From positions 1 through 64,000 of the IMG/VR virus record IMGVR_UViG_3300031974_001349: 64,000 bases of DNA. The stretch is one strand, 5' to 3'. Positions 54,303-63,082 of the stretch are shown in pieces. The notes under the pieces are model-generated. The model did not search any database. It saw only the letters and a list, made by a program, of their open reading frames with translations, and was not told the origin of the DNA. The stretch's first letter is position 1. Every line of letters starts with the position of its first letter. This DNA comes from a virus. The position numbers were made by a program, and so were the translations under genes.

Positions 54303-54658
54303 CGAAGTTCTCTCAATTTGCTTATAACGTATTTATCCATTTTCACACCTGTAATCTCATCATTCTTGATCGCACGGAGAAATACGAGGAATGGCTTGAT
54401 TGTTGACCACTGTTCGAGTGGGATCTTGTATGCCAACATCTCCACCCCTGCTTCATGACCAAACACATTAAAGAACACGATCAAGTGATTGAGGATCAGT
54501 CTCTCTGATAGTTCACCTGTTTGATGATATCTGTTGACCAACCTCTTGATGTACTTGAGTCTTTTCAGGTCGTCGAAGAATTCATCCCCGTCGATACAAG
54601 ATGGGTTGTAATAGTTCTTTGCCGCATAGACTACAATGTTCTTACTATTTAACTTCAT
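54290..54658 (-). CDS. conserved phage protein, probably structural
   Basis: 122 residues. IVVYAAKNYYNPSCIDGDEF followed by LKRLKYIKRLVNRYHQTGEL and a helix-rich C terminus. This family with a conserved YYNP block is widespread in T4-like marine phages. Its location among virion genes supports a structural or assembly role. Overlaps the glycosyltransferase by 14 bases. Confidence 0.65.
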   Translation of the reverse strand: MKLNSKNIVVYAAKNYYNPSCIDGDEFFDDLKRLKYIKRLVNRYHQTGELSERLILNHLIVFFNVFGHEAGVEMLAYKIPLEQWSTIKPFLVFLRAIKNDEITGVKMDKYVISKLRELRWES

Positions 54659-55598
54659 AATATGGATCGTGAAACTCTCTTAGTTTATACCCTAATGGGA
54701 ACATATCCATGCTATTTAGTTTGATTACAAGAGGTTCGATCCAAGACAGATCCAACACACCGTTGCGAGTCACACTGTCTACGTCTTGCATGTACAGATA
54801 GGAGTAGCATGGATTTTCGTTCCTTACTCTCATATCTATCTTACCTTCATAGGACAGTTTCTTCAGTTCGTAGTATTGTAGTACATCCTCTCCGATCATC
54901 ATATCCTTATCGTAGTGCATCATCTCTGCGGATTTCTTAGAGAAGAACACCAGACGATTCAAGGAATTCATTTTGTCACCGTAGCTGACCGCATACTCTT
55001 CTGAGATTTTTCGGGCAGTCAACCATGCTCTAGCAGTCTCTCGACGGATTCCGTCTCCCACCATGCGATCAATTTCATTTTCACTAACTTTGGGAGTATA
55101 CCTGTGCGGACCCCTTTCTGTCAAGGAGTGAGTGTGGTGAGCATTGTTCTTAGGAGAGATGTAGAAGTGCTTTCTTTTGACGGTGAGGGAGTCTACCTGA
55201 TTTCGAAACAAGTCAAAGAAGTCTTCTTGAGGAGTTTGTACTGCCAGTTGATTTGCTAGACATATCACGTCCGGTGTTTCACCTATACCATATGCTACTG
55301 TCCTGTATAGGTTTCTACCGTACGGTGTTATGATGTCGTCACCGTCTACGTGTACCATATAGTCGTAGTCACTGGCAAGGAAGAGTTTCAAAACGGAATT
55401 CTTTCCGGTGGACGGAGTACCATCGGAATCAGTGACGTAGTGTTCTATGTTGTTACGCGAACAAAACTCCGCAACCTCATCGACGTACTCTTTGTTGAGT
55501 GAGTTGATGACGACTACGGTCTCGTTTGTTTTTAAGAACGTGAATTGACGTTCCAGTGACCACAGAGGGCCACTGGTGAGAATGTAGTACCGAAACAT
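54645..55598 (-). CDS. GT-A glycosyltransferase, virion-region copy
   Basis: 317 residues. The DxD-type motif MVHVDGDDIITPYG at about 88-101 binds metal and nucleotide sugar; a GxNS/SVL loop (TGKNSVLKLFLASDYD) precedes it. Further ENDVS or FxxGED-like part GEDVLQYYELKKL. It sits between virion genes, unlike the other transferases at 31.7-43.4 kb, so it might glycosylate a virion protein. Family GT2-like, exact class uncertain. Confidence 0.65.
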   Translation of the reverse strand: MFRYYILTSGPLWSLERQFTFLKTNETVVVINSLNKEYVDEVAEFCSRNNIEHYVTDSDGTPSTGKNSVLKLFLASDYDYMVHVDGDDIITPYGRNLYRTVAYGIGETPDVICLANQLAVQTPQEDFFDLFRNQVDSLTVKRKHFYISPKNNAHHTHSLTERGPHRYTPKVSENEIDRMVGDGIRRETARAWLTARKISEEYAVSYGDKMNSLNRLVFFSKKSAEMMHYDKDMMIGEDVLQYYELKKLSYEGKIDMRVRNENPCYSYLYMQDVDSVTRNGVLDLSWIEPLVIKLNSMDMFPLGYKLREFHDPYYEVK

Positions 55599-55613
55599 AC
55601 CTAGTTGGTATTA

Positions 55614-56666
55614 TTACTGACCTTTGTTCGGTTCTTTTGCTTTCTTCTGTGACTTACCACCTGCAGCAAAAGTCTTCTTGATTGCGTCTTCTACGTTGTC
55701 TTCGATCTTCTTGTCAGACTTCTTGTGTTGCGCAATGACTTTCTTGTCGTGCTCAGATGAGTGATCGTCGTACTTCTCTGGAGCAAGTGCACCTTTCTTA
55801 GGATCAATAGCCTCTTCGATAGCAGACCACATCTCTAGGAATGATTGAGTTAGATCTACCTCGACGGATTCACGTTTGTACCAGTTCTCTTTACCACGGT
55901 AAGTGTCACCTGGTTCATGTCGATCCGTTCCACCAACTGCACGACCGTTCTGATTTTGGAAACTCACAGAATATCCTGCTTTGTACTTTGCGAAGAATTG
56001 GTCCTTGCCCATCTTACCACCCTTGTCACGATATCTTTTATAAGCATCGGTAGCAGACTTATCGTCGGCATCTCGGGACTTGAATTTCTTTGCCTGTGCA
56101 TCTTTCTTATTTGCAATGTCTTGATTCTTCTTGAATCCCTTAGACTTCAATGCGTCTGAATGAGACATGCCTTTTGCTTTATTTCTGTCGTATGCTTTAT
56201 CCGCACGATCAACTGCTTGGTCTGCTTTCGCATCTGCCGCAGCTGCCGCACGACGAATAAGACCAGTAGATAGTTCATCTACTTGCTTGGATTCTTTGGC
56301 AGGTTTCTTAGCATATTCGTTTGCAGGTTTCTTGCCACCGTCGATCGCATCGTCGGTTGCTTTACGTTTCTTGTGTAGATATTCGTCAGAAGAATCTACA
56401 TCACCATCGTTGTCGATGTCCTTGTCCTTACGATCCTTGAACTTCTTGTCGTTCTCTGCATCGTCTACTGGGTCAAGTTTCTTTTCTGCTACATCGTGGT
56501 AACCTTTGTCATCGCAGTGATCACAACCTTTACCTTCGCACTTAGGACATTCTTCCTGTCCTTCTTTGTACGACTTCTTACCTGTACCACAAGATGATTC
56601 ATCTAGTTCGGCACGGTCGGAGACCATTCCCAAATATGCCTCCATAATTTTATTAATATCTGACAT
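55614..56666 (-). CDS. prohead-core-like virion protein with Ca-type motif
   Basis: 350 residues from ATG 56666 (GGAG at 6 bases). Very high Lys/Asp content, hydrophilic, with two CxxC knuckles (CPKCEGKGCDHC) near residue 40, then DKDIDNDGDVDSSDEYLHKK, a dockerin/EF-hand-type Ca-binding loop shared with cyanophage head-core proteins. Helical coils follow (AAAAADAKADQAVDRADKAY). T4 analog could be gp22 or gp67/68-like internal core. Function is inferred from composition and site. Confidence 0.6.
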   Translation of the reverse strand: MSDINKIMEAYLGMVSDRAELDESSCGTGKKSYKEGQEECPKCEGKGCDHCDDKGYHDVAEKKLDPVDDAENDKKFKDRKDKDIDNDGDVDSSDEYLHKKRKATDDAIDGGKKPANEYAKKPAKESKQVDELSTGLIRRAAAAADAKADQAVDRADKAYDRNKAKGMSHSDALKSKGFKKNQDIANKKDAQAKKFKSRDADDKSATDAYKRYRDKGGKMGKDQFFAKYKAGYSVSFQNQNGRAVGGTDRHEPGDTYRGKENWYKRESVEVDLTQSFLEMWSAIEEAIDPKKGALAPEKYDDHSSEHDKKVIAQHKKSDKKIEDNVEDAIKKTFAAGGKSQKKAKEPNKGQ

Positions 56667-56683
56667 CATAGTCTCCGTTAATA

Positions 56684-57031
56684 TTATGCGTCAAAAAACA
56701 TTTTGACGACTACACCAGCAAAGATTGTTGCGGTTAGAGTAATGATATACTGCATCACCTTAACAGTCTTGCCCTGTTCATTCACACTATCTTCGATGTC
56801 GTCCATTCTCTGAGAGAATCGGTTCATACGTTCAAAGTGTTGTGCGTTTGCCTTTTCTATGTTAATCAACTTCTCCTCTGCACGAGCTAGGTTGATCATT
56901 GCATCGGAAAGTTTGTCAATTTTATCCTCGATTCTTGCGAGGCGTTGTTCTTCACGTTGCACATGCTCATGTAGAATATCTTTGTCTGCCATTTCGATCA
57001 GTCCATTAGATGTGTTGATTATATAAGTCAT
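56684..57031 (-). CDS. coiled-coil protein with C-terminal membrane segment
   Basis: 115 residues; an internal ATG at 56992 could give 102. Long coiled coil (EQRLARIEDKIDKLSDAMIN, then further heptads) ends in a transmembrane segment IITLTATIFAGVVVKMFF. This looks like XhlA-type or holin-associated coiled-coil membrane proteins. Late promoter at 57077-57084. Alternatively a virion accessory. Function unknown. Confidence 0.6.
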   Translation of the reverse strand: MTYIINTSNGLIEMADKDILHEHVQREEQRLARIEDKIDKLSDAMINLARAEEKLINIEKANAQHFERMNRFSQRMDDIEDSVNEQGKTVKVMQYIITLTATIFAGVVVKMFFDA

Positions 57032-57076
57032 CTATATGATCTAAAAGGATCCTTGTTTTGACTTACGGGTTGCTTC

Positions 57077-57084
57077 TATTTATA
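57077..57084 (-). promoter_or_regulatory. T4-type late promoter TATAAATA
   Basis: Exact TATAAATA on the minus strand, about 45 bases before the coiled-coil gene. Confidence 0.7.
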
Positions 57085-57111
57085 ACGAATCAATTGTCTA
57101 TTTTGGATCGA

Positions 57112-57429
57112 TTACCATGCCCTACACGACCAGTACCGTGCTTTCCACTTCGGACCAGGGTTATCACAGTTGTGACGTGCCCTGAAACTTTTTCTACGAG
57201 CAGGGTTGTCTTTCTTGATCTCCATGTTCGGATCACCGAACGAGACCTTGACGACATTGCCCTTATCGTTTGTTGTATATACATAGAACTTCTTAGAACC
57301 ACCACGTACAGGTTTGTTCAGAGTAACCTTCTTACCTTGATACTCTGCTTCGGTCAGTTCTAACTCTTCGTCGAGTGACGCACAATCGTCACAGCAACGT
57401 TCTTCTATGTACTGCTTAAACCTTTTCAT
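57112..57429 (-). CDS. DUF5872-like Cys-rich virion protein
   Basis: 105 residues. N-terminal ERCCDDCASLDEE with a CC..C cluster; a beta pair (KKFYVYTTNDKGNVVKVSFG) and a C-terminal RARHNCDNPGPKWKARYWSC block. This closing HNC...RYWSC motif recurs in cyanophage structural proteins. Four Cys could bind metal. Overlaps the 58460 gene by 4 bases (ATGA). Virion placement is by family and context. Confidence 0.7.
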   Translation of the reverse strand: MKRFKQYIEERCCDDCASLDEELELTEAEYQGKKVTLNKPVRGGSKKFYVYTTNDKGNVVKVSFGDPNMEIKKDNPARRKSFRARHNCDNPGPKWKARYWSCRAW

Positions 57430-58460
57430 GATTCCTTCTTGAAACTCGTCATCGTTGCACCCATATCACCAAGTGCAAGTGTCGCATCCTTACCACTGCG
57501 ACTATACAGGAAGAACTTCATGCCACCTGGCTTGCCCTTCAACTGCATTGATACTTTGTCGACATTATACTTAGCACTGCGTGATTTACCTTTCACGACG
57601 AAGGTGTTGGTTGTGCCCTTGCGGATTGATGAGTCATAGGTGATCGTAACTTCGTCACCCTTCTTCAATTTGTCAAACTCAGCACGAGGTACTGTGACTG
57701 CCTCAGTCAGATCGACTGATTCTTCGACCGATTCGTTATACTTGCCCTTGCCTAGACGTGCAAGGATCTTTTTTGCCTTAGCACGATCGTGGAAAGTGTA
57801 CTGACGGTTCTTGCCGTCCTTCTCATCCTTGACAATGTAACCTTTTGGTGTTACCTTTGTAATCTTTCCCATTCTCTTGGTGCCAGAACCATCATAGTAG
57901 TCTAACTCAAGACCGACACGTGCCTCACCTTTGGATTCTGTTCCCATACCAGCACGTGCAAGAGTGCGGTAGTTCTCATTGATGTCGGTAGACTCAACAA
58001 CGGTTAGGTCTGATTTATTGCAAGACATAGTCTTACCGTCTACAGCAATAATGTAATCACCCTTACCTGCTGCACGAACGGTGCCGACTTTACCGTCAGA
58101 TGTCTTAACCTTCTGTCCAATCTTGAGATGATCTTCGGTTAGACTCTCTCTCAAATTAAAAAAATCTTTCACTTCGACCGATTCATTTGCTTGTTGAAGT
58201 GCCGCTCGTACTGCCTTGTGTTTAGACAGACCTTTCTTCATTTTCTCAATCTCGCGAACAGCACCTGTCATATTACCACCCATTTTTTCGGCAGTCTTAA
58301 TTGCTTTGATAAGCAGATTTCGGTTAGCAAGCTTGTTGTGAATTTCCATATCAGAAAGCTTTGCTTCGTCAACTTCGACCGACTCTTTTACAGGTTTGCC
58401 GTCTTTCTTTCCATACCGCTTACTGATTGCGGATTCTCTTAATTCAAAAAAATCTTTCAC
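57426..58460 (-). CDS. multi-SH3-like virion protein, GTG start
   Basis: 344 residues from GTG 58460 (GAGGA, 6-base spacing); an upstream ATG lacks a ribosome site. A short peptide repeat (E)SVEVKDFF.LRES occurs near residues 1-10 and about 90-105. SH3/KOW-type strands (KVKTSDGKVGTVRAAGKGDY, DEVTITYDSSIRKGTT) recur at about 110-150, 190-230 and 265-300. The end joins the DUF5872-like gene. Probably head-core or inner virion protein. Confidence 0.55.
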   Translation of the reverse strand: MKDFFELRESAISKRYGKKDGKPVKESVEVDEAKLSDMEIHNKLANRNLLIKAIKTAEKMGGNMTGAVREIEKMKKGLSKHKAVRAALQQANESVEVKDFFNLRESLTEDHLKIGQKVKTSDGKVGTVRAAGKGDYIIAVDGKTMSCNKSDLTVVESTDINENYRTLARAGMGTESKGEARVGLELDYYDGSGTKRMGKITKVTPKGYIVKDEKDGKNRQYTFHDRAKAKKILARLGKGKYNESVEESVDLTEAVTVPRAEFDKLKKGDEVTITYDSSIRKGTTNTFVVKGKSRSAKYNVDKVSMQLKGKPGGMKFFLYSRSGKDATLALGDMGATMTSFKKES

Positions 58461-58461
58461 T

Positions 58462-58650
58462 TTAACTTCCTCTTGATGCTCCTCGAAATACCTTCGTTCC
58501 CGCAACTGGATTGACTGATTTGGTGTTACTACCCTTATTATTTAGTGGGTTGAAATTCAGTCCCCCGTAGTTATTGTCGGATGTCTGCTGTAGTCTTTGT
58601 TTCTTTGCGGCAGACATTTTCTTGTTACGTGGTTTCTTCGATCTGCTCAT
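58462..58650 (-). CDS. 62-residue basic protein, unknown
   Basis: From MSRSKKPRNKKMSAAKKQRL (ATG 58650 with AGGACAG upstream). Strongly basic N terminus, then Asn/Gly-rich part (GGLNFNPLNNKGSNTKSVNP). It ends 2 bases before the GTG of the next gene. May bind DNA or RNA inside the head. Function unknown. Confidence 0.6.
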   Translation of the reverse strand: MSRSKKPRNKKMSAAKKQRLQQTSDNNYGGLNFNPLNNKGSNTKSVNPVAGTKVFRGASRGS

Positions 58651-58657
58651 AACTGTC

Positions 58658-59458
58658 CTATGTGATGTACGTGTTGAGTTCGTACTTGCCACCACCCATA
58701 CCATACACTTGGACAGCAAGCATCTTCTTAGGATTGTCCTTGAGTTTCAACGTGAAACTGTTAGTACGACCCTCACTTGGTTTCTTTGGTCCGGACGCAA
58801 CCTTCGAATCGATGTCGTCCGGATCTACTGTGTAACCTTTTTTCTTTGCCCATGCGTATGCGTGTTGTAACGCACCTGAGTAGGACTTGTGGTAAAGGTC
58901 ATAACCTGAACCTGATTTGGAACCCATCTTTGGTGGTTCCTGTTTCTTTGGTGTTGCCTTGCGTTGACCACGGTAGTATGCTTCGTCTACCGACTCAAGT
59001 GACATCACCTGATTTGCTTTCTTAGCAATTGCTATCGCTGCCTGTTGTGCAGGATTCTTTGCCTCATCCACCTCTGCCTGAATATAGAACTTTTTAAGGT
59101 CACGATTTAGTGCAGGTAGCATTGCCTTCTTCAGGAGATTAAATCCCTCTCCTTTGTCGGTGGTGAATGCGTGTTTGATAACACCTTTTTTGATATATGC
59201 GTCAAGTATTTTATTTACATCATCTTCTTTTTTACCAAGGTGGTCCATGCGAACATGGACCTCCGTTGATTCAACTGCATATCCCATCTTCTTCAGATCA
59301 TCCTTGCTGTAAGATGGTGGTGGTTTACTGAAAAAGTCAGACGACTTCTTAATCTTGTCTAGTCTCTTCTGAGACCCAAGACCATGTTTCGACGCACGAG
59401 CGGAAAGACGGTCTTGTGCAGACCGCCTTGCTTCTCTTATTTCAGTAAACTTTTTCAT
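58658..59458 (-). CDS. virion protein with C-terminal YHK-type domain
   Basis: 266 residues. A charged N-terminal helix (MKKFTEIREARRSAQDRLSA) is followed by a middle with HVRMDHLGKKEDDVNK, and a C-terminal block SGYDLYHKSYSGALQHAYAW then KKKGYTVDPDDIDSKVASGP shared with other T4-like marine virion proteins. The last strands (FTLKLKDNPKKMLAVQVYG) close the domain. Its ATG overlaps the beta-propeller stop. Structural role inferred. Confidence 0.65.
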   Translation of the reverse strand: MKKFTEIREARRSAQDRLSARASKHGLGSQKRLDKIKKSSDFFSKPPPSYSKDDLKKMGYAVESTEVHVRMDHLGKKEDDVNKILDAYIKKGVIKHAFTTDKGEGFNLLKKAMLPALNRDLKKFYIQAEVDEAKNPAQQAAIAIAKKANQVMSLESVDEAYYRGQRKATPKKQEPPKMGSKSGSGYDLYHKSYSGALQHAYAWAKKKGYTVDPDDIDSKVASGPKKPSEGRTNSFTLKLKDNPKKMLAVQVYGMGGGKYELNTYIT

Positions 59459-61047
59459 TACGATACCTTAGTTAGAACCGCATTTCTCATCTCACCTACT
59501 CCACCGCTGTTCTGTGATACTAGGTGCATGTATGCTTTAGTCAATCCTGCTGGTTGAGTCCACGATAATGTTTGAGACTGATACCCACCATTTGTATAGG
59601 TACTTGCCATCAAGAACGAGGCATCAGCTGTTCTATGAACTTCCACACCTGTAGGGCCTGTTCCAGACGCAAGTTTGACTTCAAATGTTAGTTCATAGGA
59701 TTCGCCTGGTACCATGTTAATGATTTCATAATACGCAACAGAAGTATTTACGTCATTACGTCTCCACCAGAACTCTGTGTTTATACCGCCGCCTGGATTT
59801 GCTATTAATTCGTTACTTCCAATAACCGTCCAGTCGTCAATAGTCATATCTGCAACGGTTGCCGGAGGTGGCGGTGGTGGAGCGACGTATGCTGGCATTT
59901 CTAATATAGGTTGCTCTGTCTCTGATTCCCAAAGAGGAGTATCTAAATCAGATATGTTGTAAACAAAGAATTTTGTAGTACCGCCTTGGTTGGCAAGATT
60001 TCTATGAAATGATATTCTGTTAGAACCATCTTTAAAGAGTTGAGGATATGTACCATACTGTTCCGCATACATATTTCCTGTCTTTATAGTAGGGTTCGAC
60101 AAGTTGGTTAGTGGATATATGAAAAGTCTACCGTTTTCATGTAAATTAGAACCAGAATAGTTACCTTCACTTACTGCTAAGTGTGTGCTATTCAGGTCTA
60201 TAGCTCTACCGTATTCGTCACCATATCCACCTCCAGTTAACTTTGTTGGAGTTGCAGAAAGATCCTGCGCATCGAACAAATATACTGCTCCGGTTTGAGG
60301 TTGATATCCTGACGATGAATCCGCACCATGTGCACCAATAGCAACATGAGTGTCAGTCACTCTTATTTCACTTCCGAACTTATCTCCGTACTCTGTATCT
60401 GTACCATATAGAGATGTTTCATATTGTTCTGTGGAAAGATTCCACACATGAACCTTTCCTGATTCTGAATTTACACCCGATGCTTGAACACCACCTGTTT
60501 GATTTATTCTTGCGTATTGACTACCAATGAACAAATGAGTAGAGTTACATGCCAAATCAGAACCAAACCCACCAGCAGATACTTCAGATGCTGGCGCACT
60601 AATTGTAGTAGGTGCCGCAGATAGGTCAGATAAATCATAAGCATATACTGGATTTTGTCCAACAAATATCTTATCGGCAGTCATACACATACTCTGACCC
60701 GTATTACTATGACCGGAAGGTGTGGTTATCTCTGTAGGTGCGGCAGTAAGGTCTTGCGTGTCGTAAATAAAAACTTTACGTTCTATTTGATCGCTAACTG
60801 CAAGGTAGTTTCCGTTTGGATCTGATACCACATTAGTGCCAAAATAAGGGCTAGTGTTGGTGATGGTTGTAGGATCTGCATCGATATCAATTACAGATCG
60901 CAAGTAGATTGGTCTAGGGTACCCACCAAGACTCCTTGTAATCCATTTTGCTACTGGTGGTCCTACGTATGGTGGGTTGTCTGCGTCAACACCGGCAATT
61001 ACTTGACCCGCCTGAAACACAGCACCCGCTAAAATTTGATTTGCCAT
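59458..61047 (-). CDS. beta-propeller adhesin with polyproline linker and carbohydrate-binding-like domain
   Basis: 529 residues, no signal peptide. From about 50 to 375 it has five or six repeats of the type GDxFGSEIxVxDxHVAIGAHG..S....TGAVYLFDAQDL, as in FG-GAP or NHL-like propellers. A PPPPPP stretch follows at about 390-397. Residues 400-529 resemble a jelly-roll binding module (MVPGESYELTFEV). This may be a decorating fibre or host-recognition head protein. It lies between virion-core genes, apart from the tail fibres. Confidence 0.65.
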   Translation of the reverse strand: MANQILAGAVFQAGQVIAGVDADNPPYVGPPVAKWITRSLGGYPRPIYLRSVIDIDADPTTITNTSPYFGTNVVSDPNGNYLAVSDQIERKVFIYDTQDLTAAPTEITTPSGHSNTGQSMCMTADKIFVGQNPVYAYDLSDLSAAPTTISAPASEVSAGGFGSDLACNSTHLFIGSQYARINQTGGVQASGVNSESGKVHVWNLSTEQYETSLYGTDTEYGDKFGSEIRVTDTHVAIGAHGADSSSGYQPQTGAVYLFDAQDLSATPTKLTGGGYGDEYGRAIDLNSTHLAVSEGNYSGSNLHENGRLFIYPLTNLSNPTIKTGNMYAEQYGTYPQLFKDGSNRISFHRNLANQGGTTKFFVYNISDLDTPLWESETEQPILEMPAYVAPPPPPPATVADMTIDDWTVIGSNELIANPGGGINTEFWWRRNDVNTSVAYYEIINMVPGESYELTFEVKLASGTGPTGVEVHRTADASFLMASTYTNGGYQSQTLSWTQPAGLTKAYMHLVSQNSGGVGEMRNAVLTKVS

Positions 61048-61073
61048 TTTTGTTAAAAACCTCTATTTGAGTT

Positions 61074-61346
61074 TTATGCTAAGTCTTTGTCGTGGTTCAG
61101 GTTACCTTTCTTCTTCTTAACGATGAAAGCATTAACCCTTGCCATTCCCCATTGTTGCGGAGTAGTACCAGGTCGATGACCCGTCTTCCATGCCGCAACA
61201 CCTCTATTATAAACCTTGCGAAGGGTGTCTGGTGAGATACCTGACTTCTTCGCCTTCGCTGCGATACCATCTGGACCTTCATCCAGATCTAAACTGTCGT
61301 AAACAGAATATCGTTTCTCTTGAAGATACTGCTTAAAAGAAATCAT
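61074..61346 (-). CDS. DUF5824-family virion protein
   Basis: 90 residues. KAKKSGISPDTLRKVYNRGV then WKTGHRPGTTPQQWGMARVN is the DUF5824 core. N terminus MISFKQYLQEK is like other prohead-type genes here. Overlaps the next gene by 4 bases (ATGA). Found in many T4-like marine phages near head genes; function unknown. Confidence 0.8.
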   Translation of the reverse strand: MISFKQYLQEKRYSVYDSLDLDEGPDGIAAKAKKSGISPDTLRKVYNRGVAAWKTGHRPGTTPQQWGMARVNAFIVKKKKGNLNHDKDLA

Positions 61347-62683
61347 GCCAATTTCCTTATCATACCTGCGAGTGCTTTAGTATCCATATCGAGATTAAAC
61401 TTACGGATGGTATTCGCCGCATGGTATTCTATCGAACGTTTGTCACCAGACTTCTCAAGTTCTTTCTTGATGTGCTTGGCAACCTTCGTATATTTATCAC
61501 GATGAACAGATTTAGCATCTAACTTATTCATTAGATCAGTAACCCAGTTCTCTAAGATGTCAGTGCTTTCTGGTACACAATCTGGTACCATCTTATCACC
61601 CTTCTTTTTCATGCCCACTTGCTTGTACCCATCCCAGCAATCTTCGTCATACATGTCCTTGAACGACTTAGTGTATTTGGATGGTTTAGTCTTTGCAGTC
61701 TTGTCTCCTGGTGCAGGTTTGTAAGCAGAGTCATCGTCGTCTGCCTTCTTACCGTGCTTCTTAAAATGCGCATCACGTTTAACCTTGGTAGACTTCTTCA
61801 GTCCAGCATGGTAACGAGCAGGTTGTGTGCCTTCACGGTCTTTGATGTCTGGATCTTGTGCTTCGACAATCTCGACTGAGTCTAACCACTTGCGCATTTT
61901 CTTACCATCGTTTGTTTCTACGATAACGTAGTTAGCACCTAGAACGGATACAGTGGCCACCTCATCACTTTCCTTGATGACTACTGTATCCCCTACCTCA
62001 AACAGAGCACCCGCAACATACTGTTCACGAGTCTCAGATACGGGTTTGAGTTCTAGGTGATTACGGAATTCCAATGCTTCTTTGAGTCCCATACCTTTAC
62101 GTACATCATTGAAGAGTTTGCGAGTCTCTTTGTCTGACATAGACTTAGGTACACCCTGAGAAAATGAGACGAAGTCATTCTTCGATGCATTCTCACGTTG
62201 CTTTGAAGCAGACATACCTTCTACACCTGTAGCATCCGGATCTCTCTTACCTGCGGATACTATCTTGATCGATTTGAAATTGTAGAAACCGTGTCTTGCC
62301 TTTTGCCCGTTGTACTTGTTCAACAGGACTTCGAATTCTGTAATGCGGTCTTCTCCCACAACCATCGTTACAGATCTGTAACCTTGGTCATAGAGAACCA
62401 CCATTGCGTTGATTGCGGTCTTTACCGACTTATCAACAACGATATTCCGTGCATGTTTCGGAAACATCTTACGGGTATGTTTGATTTTATCAGTGTACGA
62501 TAGAGGATTCTTTTTTGCGTCTTGGGACTGTGATACAAAGACTTTGTAATCGGACTTTCCCGACTTAACCGCAAGTGCGTCCATGACCTTACCGTGACCT
62601 ACGGTAGGCGGATTCATACGACCAAACGTGAAGTAGACCTCACGTTCCTCTTCGATTAGATACTGACTGAAATTCTTAATCAC
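61343..62683 (-). CDS. nucleotidyltransferase-domain virion-core protein
   Basis: 446 residues. FTFGRMNPPTVGHGKVMDAL at about 19-38 is the nucleotidyltransferase HxGH loop (here VGHGK), with a further VVGEDRITEFEVLL and an SASKQRENA block near 180 like the second motif (IS.TxxR). From about 225 comes an SH3-like part (EVGDTVVIKESDEVATVSVL) and a charged C terminus. Related genes in cyanophages are called cytidylyltransferase. It might join the head core and also process nucleotides (NAD-like or CTP). Confidence 0.75.
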   Translation of the reverse strand: MIKNFSQYLIEEEREVYFTFGRMNPPTVGHGKVMDALAVKSGKSDYKVFVSQSQDAKKNPLSYTDKIKHTRKMFPKHARNIVVDKSVKTAINAMVVLYDQGYRSVTMVVGEDRITEFEVLLNKYNGQKARHGFYNFKSIKIVSAGKRDPDATGVEGMSASKQRENASKNDFVSFSQGVPKSMSDKETRKLFNDVRKGMGLKEALEFRNHLELKPVSETREQYVAGALFEVGDTVVIKESDEVATVSVLGANYVIVETNDGKKMRKWLDSVEIVEAQDPDIKDREGTQPARYHAGLKKSTKVKRDAHFKKHGKKADDDDSAYKPAPGDKTAKTKPSKYTKSFKDMYDEDCWDGYKQVGMKKKGDKMVPDCVPESTDILENWVTDLMNKLDAKSVHRDKYTKVAKHIKKELEKSGDKRSIEYHAANTIRKFNLDMDTKALAGMIRKLA

Positions 62684-63051
62684 TTCTTGTCGTCACCCTT
62701 GTTGCGATTTCTCTTACGTTCGACTTCTTGCTTACGAACGGTCTTAATGAGTTTCTTCGACTGACGATCAATACGTGCTTGCATTTGAGGACTGGACAGT
62801 CTCTTCTCTAGTCCTTTCTTACGGGCAACAGAGAGTTCGTCCTTTGGCATGTCCTTTACAAGTTTTGCAGCCATGGCATTACGTGCCTGACGACGTGCTC
62901 TCTTCTTAAGAGTATCCATGTCTGCGAATTTTCTTTCGGCACGTTTACGTGCCATTTTAATTTTTGCTTTATTCTTTTTCATTCTCTGAGCAAGTTTTCG
63001 ACGTTGTTGTGCGTCGAGTGCTTCAGAGACAAAATTCTTAAACGACAGCAT
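62680..63051 (-). CDS. very basic internal head-like protein
   Basis: 123 residues, about one third Lys/Arg. MLSFKNFVSEALDAQQRRKL then RMKKNKAKIKMARKRAERKF. Long amphipathic helix pattern. Such small basic proteins occur in marine T4-like phages with head-core genes and resemble internal proteins packed with DNA. Overlaps the nucleotidyltransferase gene by 4 bases. Structural role inferred. Confidence 0.7.
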   Translation of the reverse strand: MLSFKNFVSEALDAQQRRKLAQRMKKNKAKIKMARKRAERKFADMDTLKKRARRQARNAMAAKLVKDMPKDELSVARKKGLEKRLSSPQMQARIDRQSKKLIKTVRKQEVERKRNRNKGDDKK

Positions 63052-63082
63052 TGCTGTTAACCTCTAATTGGTTTATCCCATG

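Noticed and set aside
61490-61500. Late promoter at TATTTATC (and at 54330)
   Set aside because: Reads GATAAATA on the minus strand, lies inside coding regions, and differs in the first base from the consistent TATAAATA.
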